Assembly: GCA_964408825.1 (NCBI GenBank)
Contig: CAYPAU010000015.1
Span: forward strand, 1 to 18,873
Origin: CAYPAU01 sp964408825
Lineage (GTDB): Bacteria; Patescibacteriota; Microgenomatia; Levybacterales; UBA12049
Length of the DNA stretch: 18,873 nucleotides
Direction: 5' to 3'
Made by a program: the position numbers and the translations under genes. Below the pieces are notes generated by a model. That model had not been told where the DNA came from, did not search any database, and saw nothing but the letters and a program-made list of their open reading frames with translations. This document shows, piece by piece, positions 6,196 to 12,411 of the stretch (the first letter of the stretch is position 1; each line of letters opens with the position of its first letter).

Positions 6196-6798
6196 CTATG
6201 CAAGACTGGGATTATCTGTTTTGATTCCTAAGTGCATGAGTATGAATTCTGATCTTCTTCTTAAAGATTCTTCTTGATTTCTTGAGAACACTGGTACGCG
6301 AATCGCATCATACCCAAGATCTCTATATGCTTGGTACAAAAGTTTATCCATTTTCTCTGCGAATTCTCTTTCTTCGATTCTTGTTTTTGTTGTTTCGTAT
6401 CCTGCCAATTGATCAAGTACGAAAACTCTTTGGTACCTTCTTTCCTGCGATGCTTCTCTAGCGTACAAATCATCTTCCCCGTAATATCTTGCATATGCAA
6501 TTGTGTCTGGAATTCCCCGATCAAGAAAAATTAGGACTTTGGGATCTAATCTATCTTCGTTCTCAACTTTTCTGGCAAGAACAGCATGATTAAATTCTAC
6601 TTCATCTGTTCTCTGCCTTCCCTCTCTTCTTAGTTCATCTGCTGCTTCTGGAATAATAGAGAATCCGCGGGATTTTAAATTATTTACAGTTGTGGTTTTC
6701 CCAGAAGAAGGAGCTCCTGTAATAACTACCCAGCTTGTTTTGATTGGTTCTTTCTCCACCATAGAACCTGTTTCTTTTTTGTTTATACCTTCTGTCAT
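6196..6798 (-). CDS. P-loop ATPase, AAA_28 (NadR/Ttd14-like) family
   Basis: The 200-residue protein carries Walker A 'G-A-P-S-S-G-K-T-T' right after the first beta-strand, then 'I-P-E-A-A-D-E-L', 'V-L-I-F-L-D-R-G-I-P-D-T-I-A-Y' as the Walker B/kinase-like strand, and Arg-rich C-terminal helices. This is the AAA_28 group of small P-loop kinases/NTPases, whose substrates are mostly unknown. The start is uncertain: the first ATG has a weak GGCAGGG site, and a second ATG (residue 13) is possible. It lies after the DoxX-type genes with a 77-base gap holding a hairpin, so it may be a separate unit. Confidence 0.8.
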   Translation of the reverse strand: MTEGINKKETGSMVEKEPIKTSWVVITGAPSSGKTTTVNNLKSRGFSIIPEAADELRREGRQRTDEVEFNHAVLARKVENEDRLDPKVLIFLDRGIPDTIAYARYYGEDDLYAREASQERRYQRVFVLDQLAGYETTKTRIEEREFAEKMDKLLYQAYRDLGYDAIRVPVFSRNQEESLRRRSEFILMHLGIKTDNPSLA

Positions 6799-6817
6799 AC
6801 CCTGCCAATTTTTTGAA

Positions 6818-6850
6818 TCTCAAGTCAAAATTTTTTTACTTGATTTGAGA
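6818..6850. repeat. Inverted repeat (hairpin) between the DoxX genes and the ATPase gene
   Basis: Eleven-base arms TCTCAAGTCAA and TTGATTTGAGA match at 10 of 11 positions around an 11-base loop. No T-run follows on the minus strand, so it is not a convincing intrinsic terminator; it might still halt or protect the upstream transcript. Confidence 0.5.
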
Positions 6851-6875
6851 ATATCAACCGGTTTCCAGGGAGTCC

Positions 6876-7151
6876 CTAAAAGCGGGAGGAGAAATCTGCG
6901 TACCAGACCTGAACATCAGGATGCGCACCTTGCGTTTTCTCAAGAGCTCGCATTATAAAACCTGTCAAAGCAACGCCTGATTTAGGACCTACCCATAGGG
7001 GATTTTGTACTTTTTCGATTCCTGCAGAAAGCCAAATCCAGCCTGCATAAACTCTTATGATAAGCCAAAGAAAAGCAAATCGGGTATCTGCAAACAAGAG
7101 TTTGGATAATTTCGATTCAGGAATATGAGTTACTTTATATTCGCTATCCAA
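6876..7151 (-). CDS. DoxX/DoxD-like membrane protein, probably truncated
   Basis: The TTG start is decided by GGGGAGGTGA placed 6 bases before it. The 91 residues resemble the first half of DoxD-like proteins: 'F-A-F-L-W-L-I-I-R-V-Y-A-G-W-I-W-L-S-A-G-I-E-K' with 'W-V-G-P-K-S-G-V-A-L-T-G-F' and 'A-H-P-D-V-Q-V-W-Y-A-D-F'. Family members usually run to about 150-190 residues with four helices; this one stops after the 'W-Y-A-D-F' motif that normally leads into the next helix. A different frame stays open past the stop to base 6820 ('L-L-P-L-L-G-T-P-W-K-P-V-D-I-L'). A frameshift or decay is therefore possible. DoxD-type proteins can accept electrons to quinone; activity here is doubtful. Confidence 0.65.
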   Translation of the reverse strand: MDSEYKVTHIPESKLSKLLFADTRFAFLWLIIRVYAGWIWLSAGIEKVQNPLWVGPKSGVALTGFIMRALEKTQGAHPDVQVWYADFSSRF

Positions 7152-7172
7152 TTTAAATCACCTCCCCGAATT

Positions 7173-7535
7173 CTATGAAAATAGATCTTTTATTTTTATC
7201 TTTTCTGGTACTCCCCGCAAGATCAAAAGAGCAAGAGGTGCTCCAATATTTGCAAAGCGTTCAATAAAATCCCAAATCGGCTCACCGACAATCGGACGGA
7301 GTATCGCTGTCCAAAATCCCCAAAAAGTCGCCCACAAAATGACTATCCTGACTGGTTTTATTAGCACAAACAGCGCAACAAATAAATCCAGAAGTCCAAT
7401 CAGAAATAGAATTTGTGTTGCCTGATTTATATCGGCGCCTGTTAATTGACTAACCCATCCAACCCATTGTTTTTTTCCCTGTAATCCGAATACACCATGT
7501 CCGATAAATTCGCCTGCAACTGCAATCCGAAGCAC
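7173..7535 (-). CDS. DoxX-family membrane protein with irregular start
   Basis: The 120-residue product has about four hydrophobic helices and DoxX-type features: 'L-R-I-A-V-A-G-E-F-I-G-H-G-V-F-G', 'L-I-G-L-L-D-L-F-V-A-L-F-V-L-I-K-P-V-R' and 'F-I-E-R-F-A-N-I-G-A-P-L-A-L-L'. The only in-frame start is GTG at 7533-7535, but the obvious ribosome binding site AGGAGGTGAG (7565-7574) lies 29 bases upstream. Five bases after that site comes an in-frame ATA, then AAT-AAT-TAA and 'T-L-E-W-V-L-R'. The frame looks as if it once began there, with the original start and one codon mutated. The gene may be a fresh pseudogene or use an unusual start. It lies 21 bases before the second DoxX-like gene. Confidence 0.7.
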   Translation of the reverse strand: MLRIAVAGEFIGHGVFGLQGKKQWVGWVSQLTGADINQATQILFLIGLLDLFVALFVLIKPVRIVILWATFWGFWTAILRPIVGEPIWDFIERFANIGAPLALLILRGVPEKIKIKDLFS

Positions 7536-7578
7536 CCATTCAAGAGTTTAATTATTTATAAGTTCTCACCTCCTATGA

Positions 7579-7725
7579 TTATTTTTTTTGAAGCTGTTTC
7601 CAAAGCCAGAAAGCCAAAAGCACAAGATCTATAAAAAGTACCAGCCAGAATAAAAATGCGAGAGTTCCAAAAGCACCAAATCCTCCCCAGTCCATCATTC
7701 CGCGCCCGCCAAAATAATTCATCAT
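7579..7725 (-). CDS. 48-residue single-span membrane protein
   Basis: This short gene starts at ATG 7723-7725, overlapping the TGA of the baeRF gene (ATGA), with GGAGGTGAG 6 bases upstream. The product begins with a Gly/Met/Trp-rich stretch ('M-M-N-Y-F-G-G-R-G-M-M-D-W-G-G-F-G'), followed by one long membrane helix (about residues 21-42) and a basic tail 'K-Q-L-Q-K-K'. I do not recognise a family, although similar short glycine-rich one-span proteins are common in reduced bacterial genomes. The ribosome binding site of the DoxX gene begins 4 bases past its stop. Confidence 0.75.
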   Translation of the reverse strand: MMNYFGGRGMMDWGGFGAFGTLAFLFWLVLFIDLVLLAFWLWKQLQKK

Positions 7726-8531
7726 GAAAGCCTCACCTCCAGTCTCTCAAGTTCTCTTTTGGTTCCCAAATCCTCAACCGCATTTTTGCTTTTAAGAAGA
7801 GTATCATTTAGAGGAATGTTTAACTCGGTAACAAACTCCCCCCAGATGATTGACTGAAGTTTTTTGGAAAGATATTTTTTCATTTTAGGAATAAGTTCTT
7901 TATGCCCTCCTAATATAATAAAGCTTATTTTTTTATTTTTTGCAAATTCTTCAACCGCTTCTGCAATAATTTTAAGATGCCTTCCTAGATGGTCCTCAAT
8001 ATGACGGGAGATTTTATCTTGCCTCATCCACGCCTTATTTATTTCTCTTACTCTTTGCGGGACAATCCCGTTAAAAACTTCTTTATGCTCTGTTATTTTT
8101 CCTAGGTACACGGTAAAAAGACGCGCTTTCTCTCTATCGATAAGAATAACCATATATTTTTTGTATTCATCTAGTTTTCTATAAAAAGGGTCGGAGTAAA
8201 AATCTCCTGTTTTAAGACTGGGGAATATATAAAATTCGAAACTAAATACTCCTAAAATTTTTTTATTCCCCAAGGCAAAAAGGAAACTACGTTTACCTCT
8301 TGTATCAAGGACGTCCTCTATATATGTTTCGGCCTCTTTTATTTCGCTCCTAAATTCTTTTTGCTTCTTTTTATCAATCTTCCTTAAAAGATTATGGAAC
8401 TGGGTGATAAGCTGAAATTTTGATGGAGACTTTTTCTCGGGGAAACCTAAATAGACAGTTAAAACATTTGGTGATTTCTTTTTCTTAAAATCTGAGATAA
8501 AGGCATGAATCGCAGATTCTTCCATTCTCAA
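7722..8531 (-). CDS. Bacterial eRF1-like (baeRF) family protein
   Basis: The 269-residue soluble protein resembles the bacterial archaeo-eukaryotic release factor (baeRF) group. It has an N-terminal 'V-L-T-V-Y-L-G' strand, a central 'V-I-L-I-D-R-E-K-A-R-L-F-T-V-Y-L-G-K-I' that is the hallmark of the family's middle domain, 'H-I-E-D-H-L-G-R-H-L-K-I-I-A-E-A-V', and the C-terminal 'S-F-I-I-L-G-G-H-K-E-L-I-P'. No GGQ tripeptide is present, so classical peptide release is unlikely. Members are thought to act on ribosomes or stalled translation. It overlaps the HPF-like gene by 4 bases (ATGA), so the two are co-translated. A ribosome-linked role in stress is inferred. Confidence 0.78.
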   Translation of the reverse strand: MRMEESAIHAFISDFKKKKSPNVLTVYLGFPEKKSPSKFQLITQFHNLLRKIDKKKQKEFRSEIKEAETYIEDVLDTRGKRSFLFALGNKKILGVFSFEFYIFPSLKTGDFYSDPFYRKLDEYKKYMVILIDREKARLFTVYLGKITEHKEVFNGIVPQRVREINKAWMRQDKISRHIEDHLGRHLKIIAEAVEEFAKNKKISFIILGGHKELIPKMKKYLSKKLQSIIWGEFVTELNIPLNDTLLKSKNAVEDLGTKRELERLEVRLS

Positions 8532-8956
8532 ATACCTCTTATTGAGCTGTGATCGAAAAACTCACTGTGACTTCTAAAATGCATTCCTTTATATTTTGAA
8601 ATCTCTCGAATTAGATGTCTGAAACCCTTCTCAATAGCTTCTTCTAATGTTTTCCCTAAAAGAGAGGTAACAAGCGGTTTCTTGGGGGTAATTAACTTTA
8701 TTGTTCCGTCATAATATACCGGATTATCAATCGCTCTGTGTCCGCCGGCCGGCGGATTTACTTCATACTCTGAAATAAGCTTTTTTTCTGTGTGGCTAAG
8801 ACTTTTCTTCCTTTTTTTCCTGATAATCATATCAAGAATCGGATAGTCTGAATCTTTCCATGGTGTCAAAAGAAAAACTTTCTCCGCCTTTTTTATAATC
8901 TCCCTATAGAGTCTTTTTGAAACCTGAAAATTTTTTGACGCAATCTTAATGTTCAT
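8528..8956 (-). CDS. HPF/RaiA-like ribosome hibernation factor
   Basis: The 142-residue protein has an RaiA/HPF-type beta-alpha-beta-beta-beta-alpha pattern: 'M-N-I-K-I-A-S-K-N-F-Q-V-S', helix 'L-Y-R-E-I-I-K-K-A-E-K', strands 'P-I-L-D-M-I-I-R-K-K' and 'G-T-I-K-L-I-T-P-K-K-P-L-V', and a second helix 'T-L-E-E-A-I-E-K-G-F-R-H-L-I-R-E-I-S-K-Y-K'. HPF proteins bind the 30S decoding site and silence ribosomes in stasis. An insert 'N-P-P-A-G-G-H' before the third strand is encoded by a perfect 16-bp GC palindrome. It follows the zinc-ribbon gene by 5 bases and overlaps the baeRF gene. The match is divergent, so confidence is moderate to good. Confidence 0.75.
   Translation of the reverse strand: MNIKIASKNFQVSKRLYREIIKKAEKVFLLTPWKDSDYPILDMIIRKKRKKSLSHTEKKLISEYEVNPPAGGHRAIDNPVYYDGTIKLITPKKPLVTSLLGKTLEEAIEKGFRHLIREISKYKGMHFRSHSEFFDHSSIRGI
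8741..8756. repeat. Perfect 16-bp GC-rich palindrome inside the HPF-like gene
   Basis: TCCGCCGGCCGGCGGA is its own reverse complement and encodes Pro-Pro-Ala-Gly-Gly in frame. Its GC content stands out from the AT-rich gene, suggesting a small inserted repeat. Confidence 0.6.
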
Positions 8957-8961
8957 GGTGC

Positions 8962-9195
8962 CTATCTATAGTCTTTGTAATAAGCTGGTTCTCGCTCCTT
9001 CATATTCTCCATTTCTATCGAGTACTCGTATCCTCCTCTTTCTAGAAAAAAGTCAAGATAATGACCGGTATCAAATCCTATTCTCTCATCGAATAGCCAA
9101 AGAGAATGACAGAAGCTACATATGCTACAGATTTCTTTTGTTTTCTTAATCATTATTTGCTCAATTTTTCCCTCTTCACATTTCGGACAGATCAT
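8962..9195 (-). CDS. Small zinc-ribbon protein
   Basis: The 77-residue product starts with 'M-I-C3-P-K-C6' and continues with C23-x2-C26-x2-C29. Two CxxC knuckles on beta-strands form a zinc ribbon, with one spare Cys. The C-terminal half ('Y-L-D-F-F-L-E-R-G-G-Y-E-Y') is acidic and helical without known motifs. The start is certain: AAAGGAGGTGA lies 4 bases before the ATG. It is the first gene of the HPF-baeRF operon; a TATCAT at 9226-9231 may be its -10. Zinc ribbons are common in ribosome- and RNA-polymerase-associated proteins, fitting a translation-related role (inference). Confidence 0.82.
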   Translation of the reverse strand: MICPKCEEGKIEQIMIKKTKEICSICSFCHSLWLFDERIGFDTGHYLDFFLERGGYEYSIEMENMKEREPAYYKDYR

Positions 9196-9309
9196 AATTC
9201 ACCTCCTTTAAAATCAACTACCTTTATGATAAGTTCGAGGAATCAGAGAAAGCTAAGCGATATGTAAGAAGTGCGAAAGAACGTCCGCTTCCCCCTCCTC
9301 CAACTCCTA

Positions 9310-9350
9310 CCTGCCTGCCGCCCGCCTGCCGGACGGGCATGGCAGGCAGG
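9310..9350. repeat. GC-rich palindromic repeat element
   Basis: Ten-base arms CCTGCCTGCC (9310-9319) and GGCAGGCAGG (9341-9350) enclose an inner CCCG/CGGG pair. The outer arms share the CCTGCCTG/CAGGCAGG core of the palindrome inside the ligase gene at 17737-17756, so they belong to one repeat family. Confidence 0.7.
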
Positions 9351-9365
9351 CCTCTAAAATAGAGG
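9351..9365. repeat. Short hairpin CCTCT-AAAAT-AGAGG
   Basis: A perfect 5-bp stem with a 5-base loop directly follows the GC-rich palindrome. No T-run is present, so it is not called a terminator. Confidence 0.4.
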
Positions 9366-9478
9366 AGCAGTATAATAATCTACTGCCCCAGTAAAAAGAG
9401 TCCTCATAAACTTTATTATGTCCTGCAATACCCTTTTCATATCAAAGAAATAATATGATCAAACGTTTGGGAATTGCG

Positions 9479-9566
9479 GTGATTGTTGTTACCGAGCCAC
9501 CGTGATTGTTATTGCTTTCAAAATGTGATTTAAATCAATGAGAGTTTAACTAGAATAAGATAAATT
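9479..9566 (+). promoter_or_regulatory. Fnr/Crp-like promoter with three GTGATT elements
   Basis: GTGATT occurs at 9479, 9502 and 9525, exactly 23 bases apart. The last forms an Fnr-like inverted repeat GTGAT-TTAA-ATCAA (9525-9538, centre 9531.5). If TAAATT at 9561-9566 is the -10, the start falls at 9573, the box sits at -41.5, and the mRNA has only two bases before the ATG. Confidence 0.55.
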
Positions 9567-9574
9567 GATTTTTT

Positions 9575-9928
9575 ATGGTACGGATAATTGAAAGCGGAGA
9601 CTATAAACTAATCGAGACTTGGGGACATACCAAAATCCTCCAGTTTAACGGTAGGAGAAATTATGCTTGGGTTGTAGCAAAAAATATCGGAGAGCTTTTG
9701 GTATCAACGCTTAAAAAACATTTGGCAGATTATGTCTTGTCAGTCGGAGGTTATAGAGTCTATCAGGTAGAGAGTGAGCCTGATCTTGTCGATGGGATCC
9801 ATCTTGAACTCTTGGCAGGAGAAGGAGTCTGGCAGGGGTATCTTCTTCCGACAGGCTTCCCCACTAAAAACAAGGTGAGAAATAGGATAATTCCTACCAG
9901 AGAATTGGTAACCAAAACAGTCGACTAA
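9575..9928 (+). CDS. Hypothetical protein, 117 residues, probable Fnr-like target
   Basis: The soluble product has no cysteines and no membrane segment. Alternating strand-like stretches ('Y-K-L-I-E-T-W-G-H-T-K-I-L-Q-F', 'Y-A-W-V-V-A-K', 'Y-R-V-Y-Q-V-E-S-E') suggest a mainly beta fold. It contains 'H-L-E-L-L-A-G-E-G-V-W-Q-G-Y-L-L-P-T-G-F-P' near the C-terminus. The family is not recognised. No ribosome binding site precedes the ATG, consistent with a leaderless mRNA. It converges on the Crp/Fnr regulator with a 4-base overlap of stop regions, and the Fnr-like box upstream fits that regulator's recognition helix. Confidence 0.7.
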   Translation: MVRIIESGDYKLIETWGHTKILQFNGRRNYAWVVAKNIGELLVSTLKKHLADYVLSVGGYRVYQVESEPDLVDGIHLELLAGEGVWQGYLLPTGFPTKNKVRNRIIPTRELVTKTVD

Positions 9929-10557
9929 AATAGGATTTCTTCTTCAAGCTTTTTTACATCCTTTATAATTAATCTGTTTCTTGAGAATTCTACCAGTCCC
10001 TTTTCTTTCAACATCTTAATTCCCCTTGAAACGGTTTCTCTTGTCATACCGGTTATTGAAGCCAGATCCTTTTCTTTTATATGAACCTCGGACCCATTCT
10101 CCTTTTCACCGAACCTTTCAATATAGTCATAAATTCCGGCAACAAGTCTTATATAGGCATTGCCTGCCATAAGATATGTCATGCGGGTTACTAAGCCATC
10201 TCTATGAACTTTTTTAAGAAGTTCAAAAAGCACATCTCGGTCATTTTTTATAAACTCTATAACATCATCTCTTTTGGCACGCCATACGTTTGCAGGTGTC
10301 ATTGCCTCATAGAAGTAGTCATTCTTTCCTTTATTTAGGGCCCATCCCAGAGGGAAAAAAGAAGCCGGCTTAAATATGTTTAATATTAATTCATCTCCCT
10401 TTCTTGAAATCACATATTTTTTAACAAACCCCTCCTCAAGATAATATACTCCTTGCGGCTCATCATCTGCTCTTATTATGATCTCTCCTTTTCGGAATTT
10501 CTGAAATTTGAATTTTTTAAAAAACTCTTCAATTTTTTCAGTAATGTTTTTGATCAT
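9925..10557 (-). CDS. Crp/Fnr-family transcription regulator (2), cysteine-free
   Basis: The 210-residue protein has an N-terminal cyclic-nucleotide-type barrel ('F-R-K-G-E-I-I-I-R-A-D-D-E-P-Q-G-V-Y-Y-L-E-E-G-F-V-K'), a dimer helix near 120-145, and a winged helix-turn-helix at 162-187 with recognition helix 'T-R-E-T-V-S-R-G-I-K-M-L'. The R-E-T-V-S-R pattern combines the Crp Arg/Glu and the Fnr Glu-x-x-Ser-Arg contacts, predicting GTGAT/TTGAT half-sites, which occur on both sides of this gene. It contains no cysteine, so it cannot hold an Fnr iron-sulfur cluster; the ligand is unknown. The ATG lacks a ribosome binding site but follows a good promoter. Confidence 0.9.
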   Translation of the reverse strand: MIKNITEKIEEFFKKFKFQKFRKGEIIIRADDEPQGVYYLEEGFVKKYVISRKGDELILNIFKPASFFPLGWALNKGKNDYFYEAMTPANVWRAKRDDVIEFIKNDRDVLFELLKKVHRDGLVTRMTYLMAGNAYIRLVAGIYDYIERFGEKENGSEVHIKEKDLASITGMTRETVSRGIKMLKEKGLVEFSRNRLIIKDVKKLEEEILF

Positions 10558-10585
10558 AGGTTTATTTTCTTACATACTTTTTGCG

Positions 10586-10614
10586 AGTATATCACAGCTT
10601 TCTTATGTTATCAA
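10586..10614 (-). promoter_or_regulatory. Promoter of Crp/Fnr regulator 2
   Basis: The minus strand shows TTGATA (10609-10614), a 17-base spacer and TATACT (10586-10591), with a start near 10579 and a 21-base leader. The palindrome at 10630-10643 lies upstream at about -57.5. Confidence 0.7.
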
Positions 10615-10629
10615 TTTAACATTTTATTG

Positions 10630-10671
10630 GTGATAAGAATCACAGAAAAATCAAGATCCGTATGGTATAAA
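10630..10671 (+). promoter_or_regulatory. Class II Fnr/Crp-type promoter of the PH-domain gene
   Basis: A perfect inverted repeat GTGAT-AAGA-ATCAC (10630-10643, centre 10636.5) precedes TATAAA (10666-10671). The predicted start is 10678, placing the palindrome exactly at -41.5. It matches the site expected for the neighbouring regulator's R-E-T-V-S-R helix. Confidence 0.7.
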
Positions 10672-10722
10672 GATTTAAGCTATGTGAAATTATTAAAAAT
10701 CTAAAATCAGAGGAGGCCTGTT

Positions 10723-11364
10723 ATGGTAAAAGCCCAGCAGATAATAAAAAAGATTGAAGAGGGTCCTCCAGTTCCAAGCGGAGAAGAAATACTTTTGCGA
10801 AGAAGACAGCACTGGTTCACACTTTTAGTACCGGTGCTTTTTACATTTACAGTGGCTGCCATTTTGGTGATTTCCCTTTTCTATATTCTTATCCTAAGAC
10901 TTAATAACTTTCCTGTTTTTATCTCAATAACTCTTATAATTTTTCTTCTTGCCTCAAGTATAATTACCAAACTTATTGTTGACTGGCATTGTCATTTTTA
11001 TATCCTCACACTTGATAGAATTCTTGAAATTTCATATAAACCGCTCTTTACAGACTATATAAACAATATAATCTTAAATCAGGTAAAATCTACCGAAATC
11101 GATGTTGAAAAAAATGGTTTTATCAATCAAATTCTTGATATAGGTGACGTCTATGTTACTTTTGATAGACCAACGCACCGAGAACAATTTGCTCTAACCG
11201 GGATAAAAGATCCAAGATCGGTAGGATTTTTAATGTCTGAGGTTTTAGATGTCGAGAAAAGGGATTTTATGGAAAATCCTGTATGGTATAAGACAAACAA
11301 TATTAGAAAACCGTTTAGAATAACCGAGGAGATATTTCCGGGGAAAATCTTAGGATCAATATGA
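10723..11364 (+). CDS. Membrane protein with bacterial PH-like domain (bPH2/DUF304 type)
   Basis: The 213-residue protein has a short cytoplasmic N-terminus ('S-G-E-E-I-L-L-R-R-R-Q-H-W'), two adjacent membrane helices (about 33-60 and 64-86), then a bacterial PH-like domain: 'W-H-C-H-F-Y-I-L-T-L-D-R-I-L-E-I', 'N-Q-V-K-S-T-E-I-D-V-E-K-N-G-F-I-N-Q-I-L-D-I-G-D-V-Y-V'. This is the YdbT/DUF304 arrangement, where two helices precede the PH fold; functions are poorly known and probably membrane-associated. GAGGAGG lies upstream of the ATG. The next gene begins inside its stop codon, so they form an operon under the GTGAT-N4-ATCAC promoter. Confidence 0.85.
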   Translation: MVKAQQIIKKIEEGPPVPSGEEILLRRRQHWFTLLVPVLFTFTVAAILVISLFYILILRLNNFPVFISITLIIFLLASSIITKLIVDWHCHFYILTLDRILEISYKPLFTDYINNIILNQVKSTEIDVEKNGFINQILDIGDVYVTFDRPTHREQFALTGIKDPRSVGFLMSEVLDVEKRDFMENPVWYKTNNIRKPFRITEEIFPGKILGSI

Positions 11365-11573
11365 CTATGTTATTAACAGTCTTTTTCATATCATTAATTA
11401 TAGTTTCCTCATTAATCCTAACCTATAGCGTTCTTTTTGCTATTTTTTCAATTAGAACCGAGAAGGATTTGAAAATAATTTATCCAAGATTTTTAAGAGG
11501 GACACTAATTGCCAACATTGTCTTCTCTCTTCTGGTATTTTTTATTATTCTTTCTGTTCTTCTCCAAAAGTAA
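11361..11573 (+). CDS. Small membrane protein, two TM segments
   Basis: The 70-residue product is almost all membrane: helix 1 about residues 5-29, a short basic loop 'R-T-E-K-D-L-K-I-I-Y-P-R', and helix 2 about 47-67. Its ATG overlaps the TGA of the PH-domain gene (ATGA), indicating translational coupling and probably a functional partnership. No family is recognised. Confidence 0.75.
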   Translation: MTMLLTVFFISLIIVSSLILTYSVLFAIFSIRTEKDLKIIYPRFLRGTLIANIVFSLLVFFIILSVLLQK

Positions 11574-11596
11574 TTTAGACTAAGAATTTTAGAGAA

Positions 11597-11626
11597 TTGA
11601 CAAATCCTATGTCTTGTTTATACAAT
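11597..11626 (+). promoter_or_regulatory. Leaderless-type promoter of the DsbA-like gene
   Basis: TTGACA (11597-11602), an 18-base spacer and TACAAT (11621-11626) predict a start at about 11633, two bases before the ATG at 11635. No ribosome binding site is present. Confidence 0.75.
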
Positions 11627-11634
11627 TAATTTTT

Positions 11635-12411
11635 ATGGCAAGGACTATTAGAATTCCCGCTATTAATTTTCAGAAATTTTTCAAAGACTCATCTAAATAC
11701 ACACCTCTGCTTATCATATTTCTTCTTATTGCATCATTTCTTCTCGGAGCGCTCACAACTAAGATTAGCTACCTTGAGAAAGAAATAAATCAAACTCAAG
11801 GCGCACCCTCTACTGTGCCAAATTCTCAAGCCGGTCAAAATCTTCCTCAAGAACCTGCTGTAAAAGCAGATGTTAAACAAGGCAATCTTCCTATACTGGG
11901 AAATAAAAATGCAAAAGTAACGATTGTTGAGTTTACAGACTTTCAGTGTCCTTTCTGTAAAAGATTTTTTGATGAAACTTTTGTACAACTTAAGAGCGAA
12001 TACATAGACAACGGCAAAGCAAAGCTATCAATAAGGCATTTCCCTCTAACTGCGATCCACCCAAATGCATTCAAAGCAGGAGAGGCAGCCGAATGCGCAA
12101 ATGAGCAGGGGAAATTCTGGGAATATCATGACGAGCTTTTTAAAAACCAGACAAAATGGGAAAGCCAACCGGTTGATGAAGCACAAAAGACATTTACGTC
12201 AATCGCAGGAAATCTTGGATTAAACAAAGGCTCATTTACATCATGTCTTTCAAGCGGAAAATATAAGGCGAATGTTGACAAGGATCTTTCAGACGGACAA
12301 AAAGCCCAAGTATCGGGAACCCCTACTTTTTATATAAACGGAAACCAATTGGTGGGAGCACAACCCTTTTCCTCCTTTAAAACTATTATAGATCAGCAAT
12401 TTTCAAAATAA
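11635..12411 (+). CDS. Membrane-anchored DsbA-like thiol-disulfide oxidoreductase
   Basis: I start at ATG 11635; the frame also opens at a TTG 21 bases upstream, but that lies inside the promoter. The 258-residue protein has a membrane anchor (about residues 24-41), a Gln/Pro/Ala-rich linker, and a DsbA/Thioredoxin_4 domain: 'V-E-F-T-D-F-Q-C105-P-F-C108-K', 'E-C154-A-N-E-Q-G-K-F-W', C204, and cis-Pro 'S-G-T-P230-T-F-Y-I-N-G'. C154 and C204 may form a second disulfide as in related proteins. It probably makes or exchanges disulfides in exported proteins, an oxidising counterpart to the CcdA pathway at 3997-6121. Its 3' end overlaps the convergent DUF72 gene by 9 bases. Confidence 0.92.
   Translation: MARTIRIPAINFQKFFKDSSKYTPLLIIFLLIASFLLGALTTKISYLEKEINQTQGAPSTVPNSQAGQNLPQEPAVKADVKQGNLPILGNKNAKVTIVEFTDFQCPFCKRFFDETFVQLKSEYIDNGKAKLSIRHFPLTAIHPNAFKAGEAAECANEQGKFWEYHDELFKNQTKWESQPVDEAQKTFTSIAGNLGLNKGSFTSCLSSGKYKANVDKDLSDGQKAQVSGTPTFYINGNQLVGAQPFSSFKTIIDQQFSK

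Larger units (their letters stand above)
9196..9574. other. 379-bp intergenic region between divergent units
   Basis: No coding frame or structured RNA was recognised. The left part should hold the promoter of the zinc-ribbon operon (possible -10 TATCAT at 9226-9231). The middle has a GC-rich palindromic repeat and a hairpin. The right part has three GTGATT elements and the promoter of the gene at 9575. Confidence 0.6.

Noticed and set aside
6818..6850. Terminator of the DoxX operon
   Set aside because: The stem is good, but no U-tract follows in the direction of transcription, so it is recorded only as an inverted repeat.
9351..9365. Intrinsic terminator
   Set aside because: The 5-bp hairpin has no T-run on either side and no gene ends nearby.
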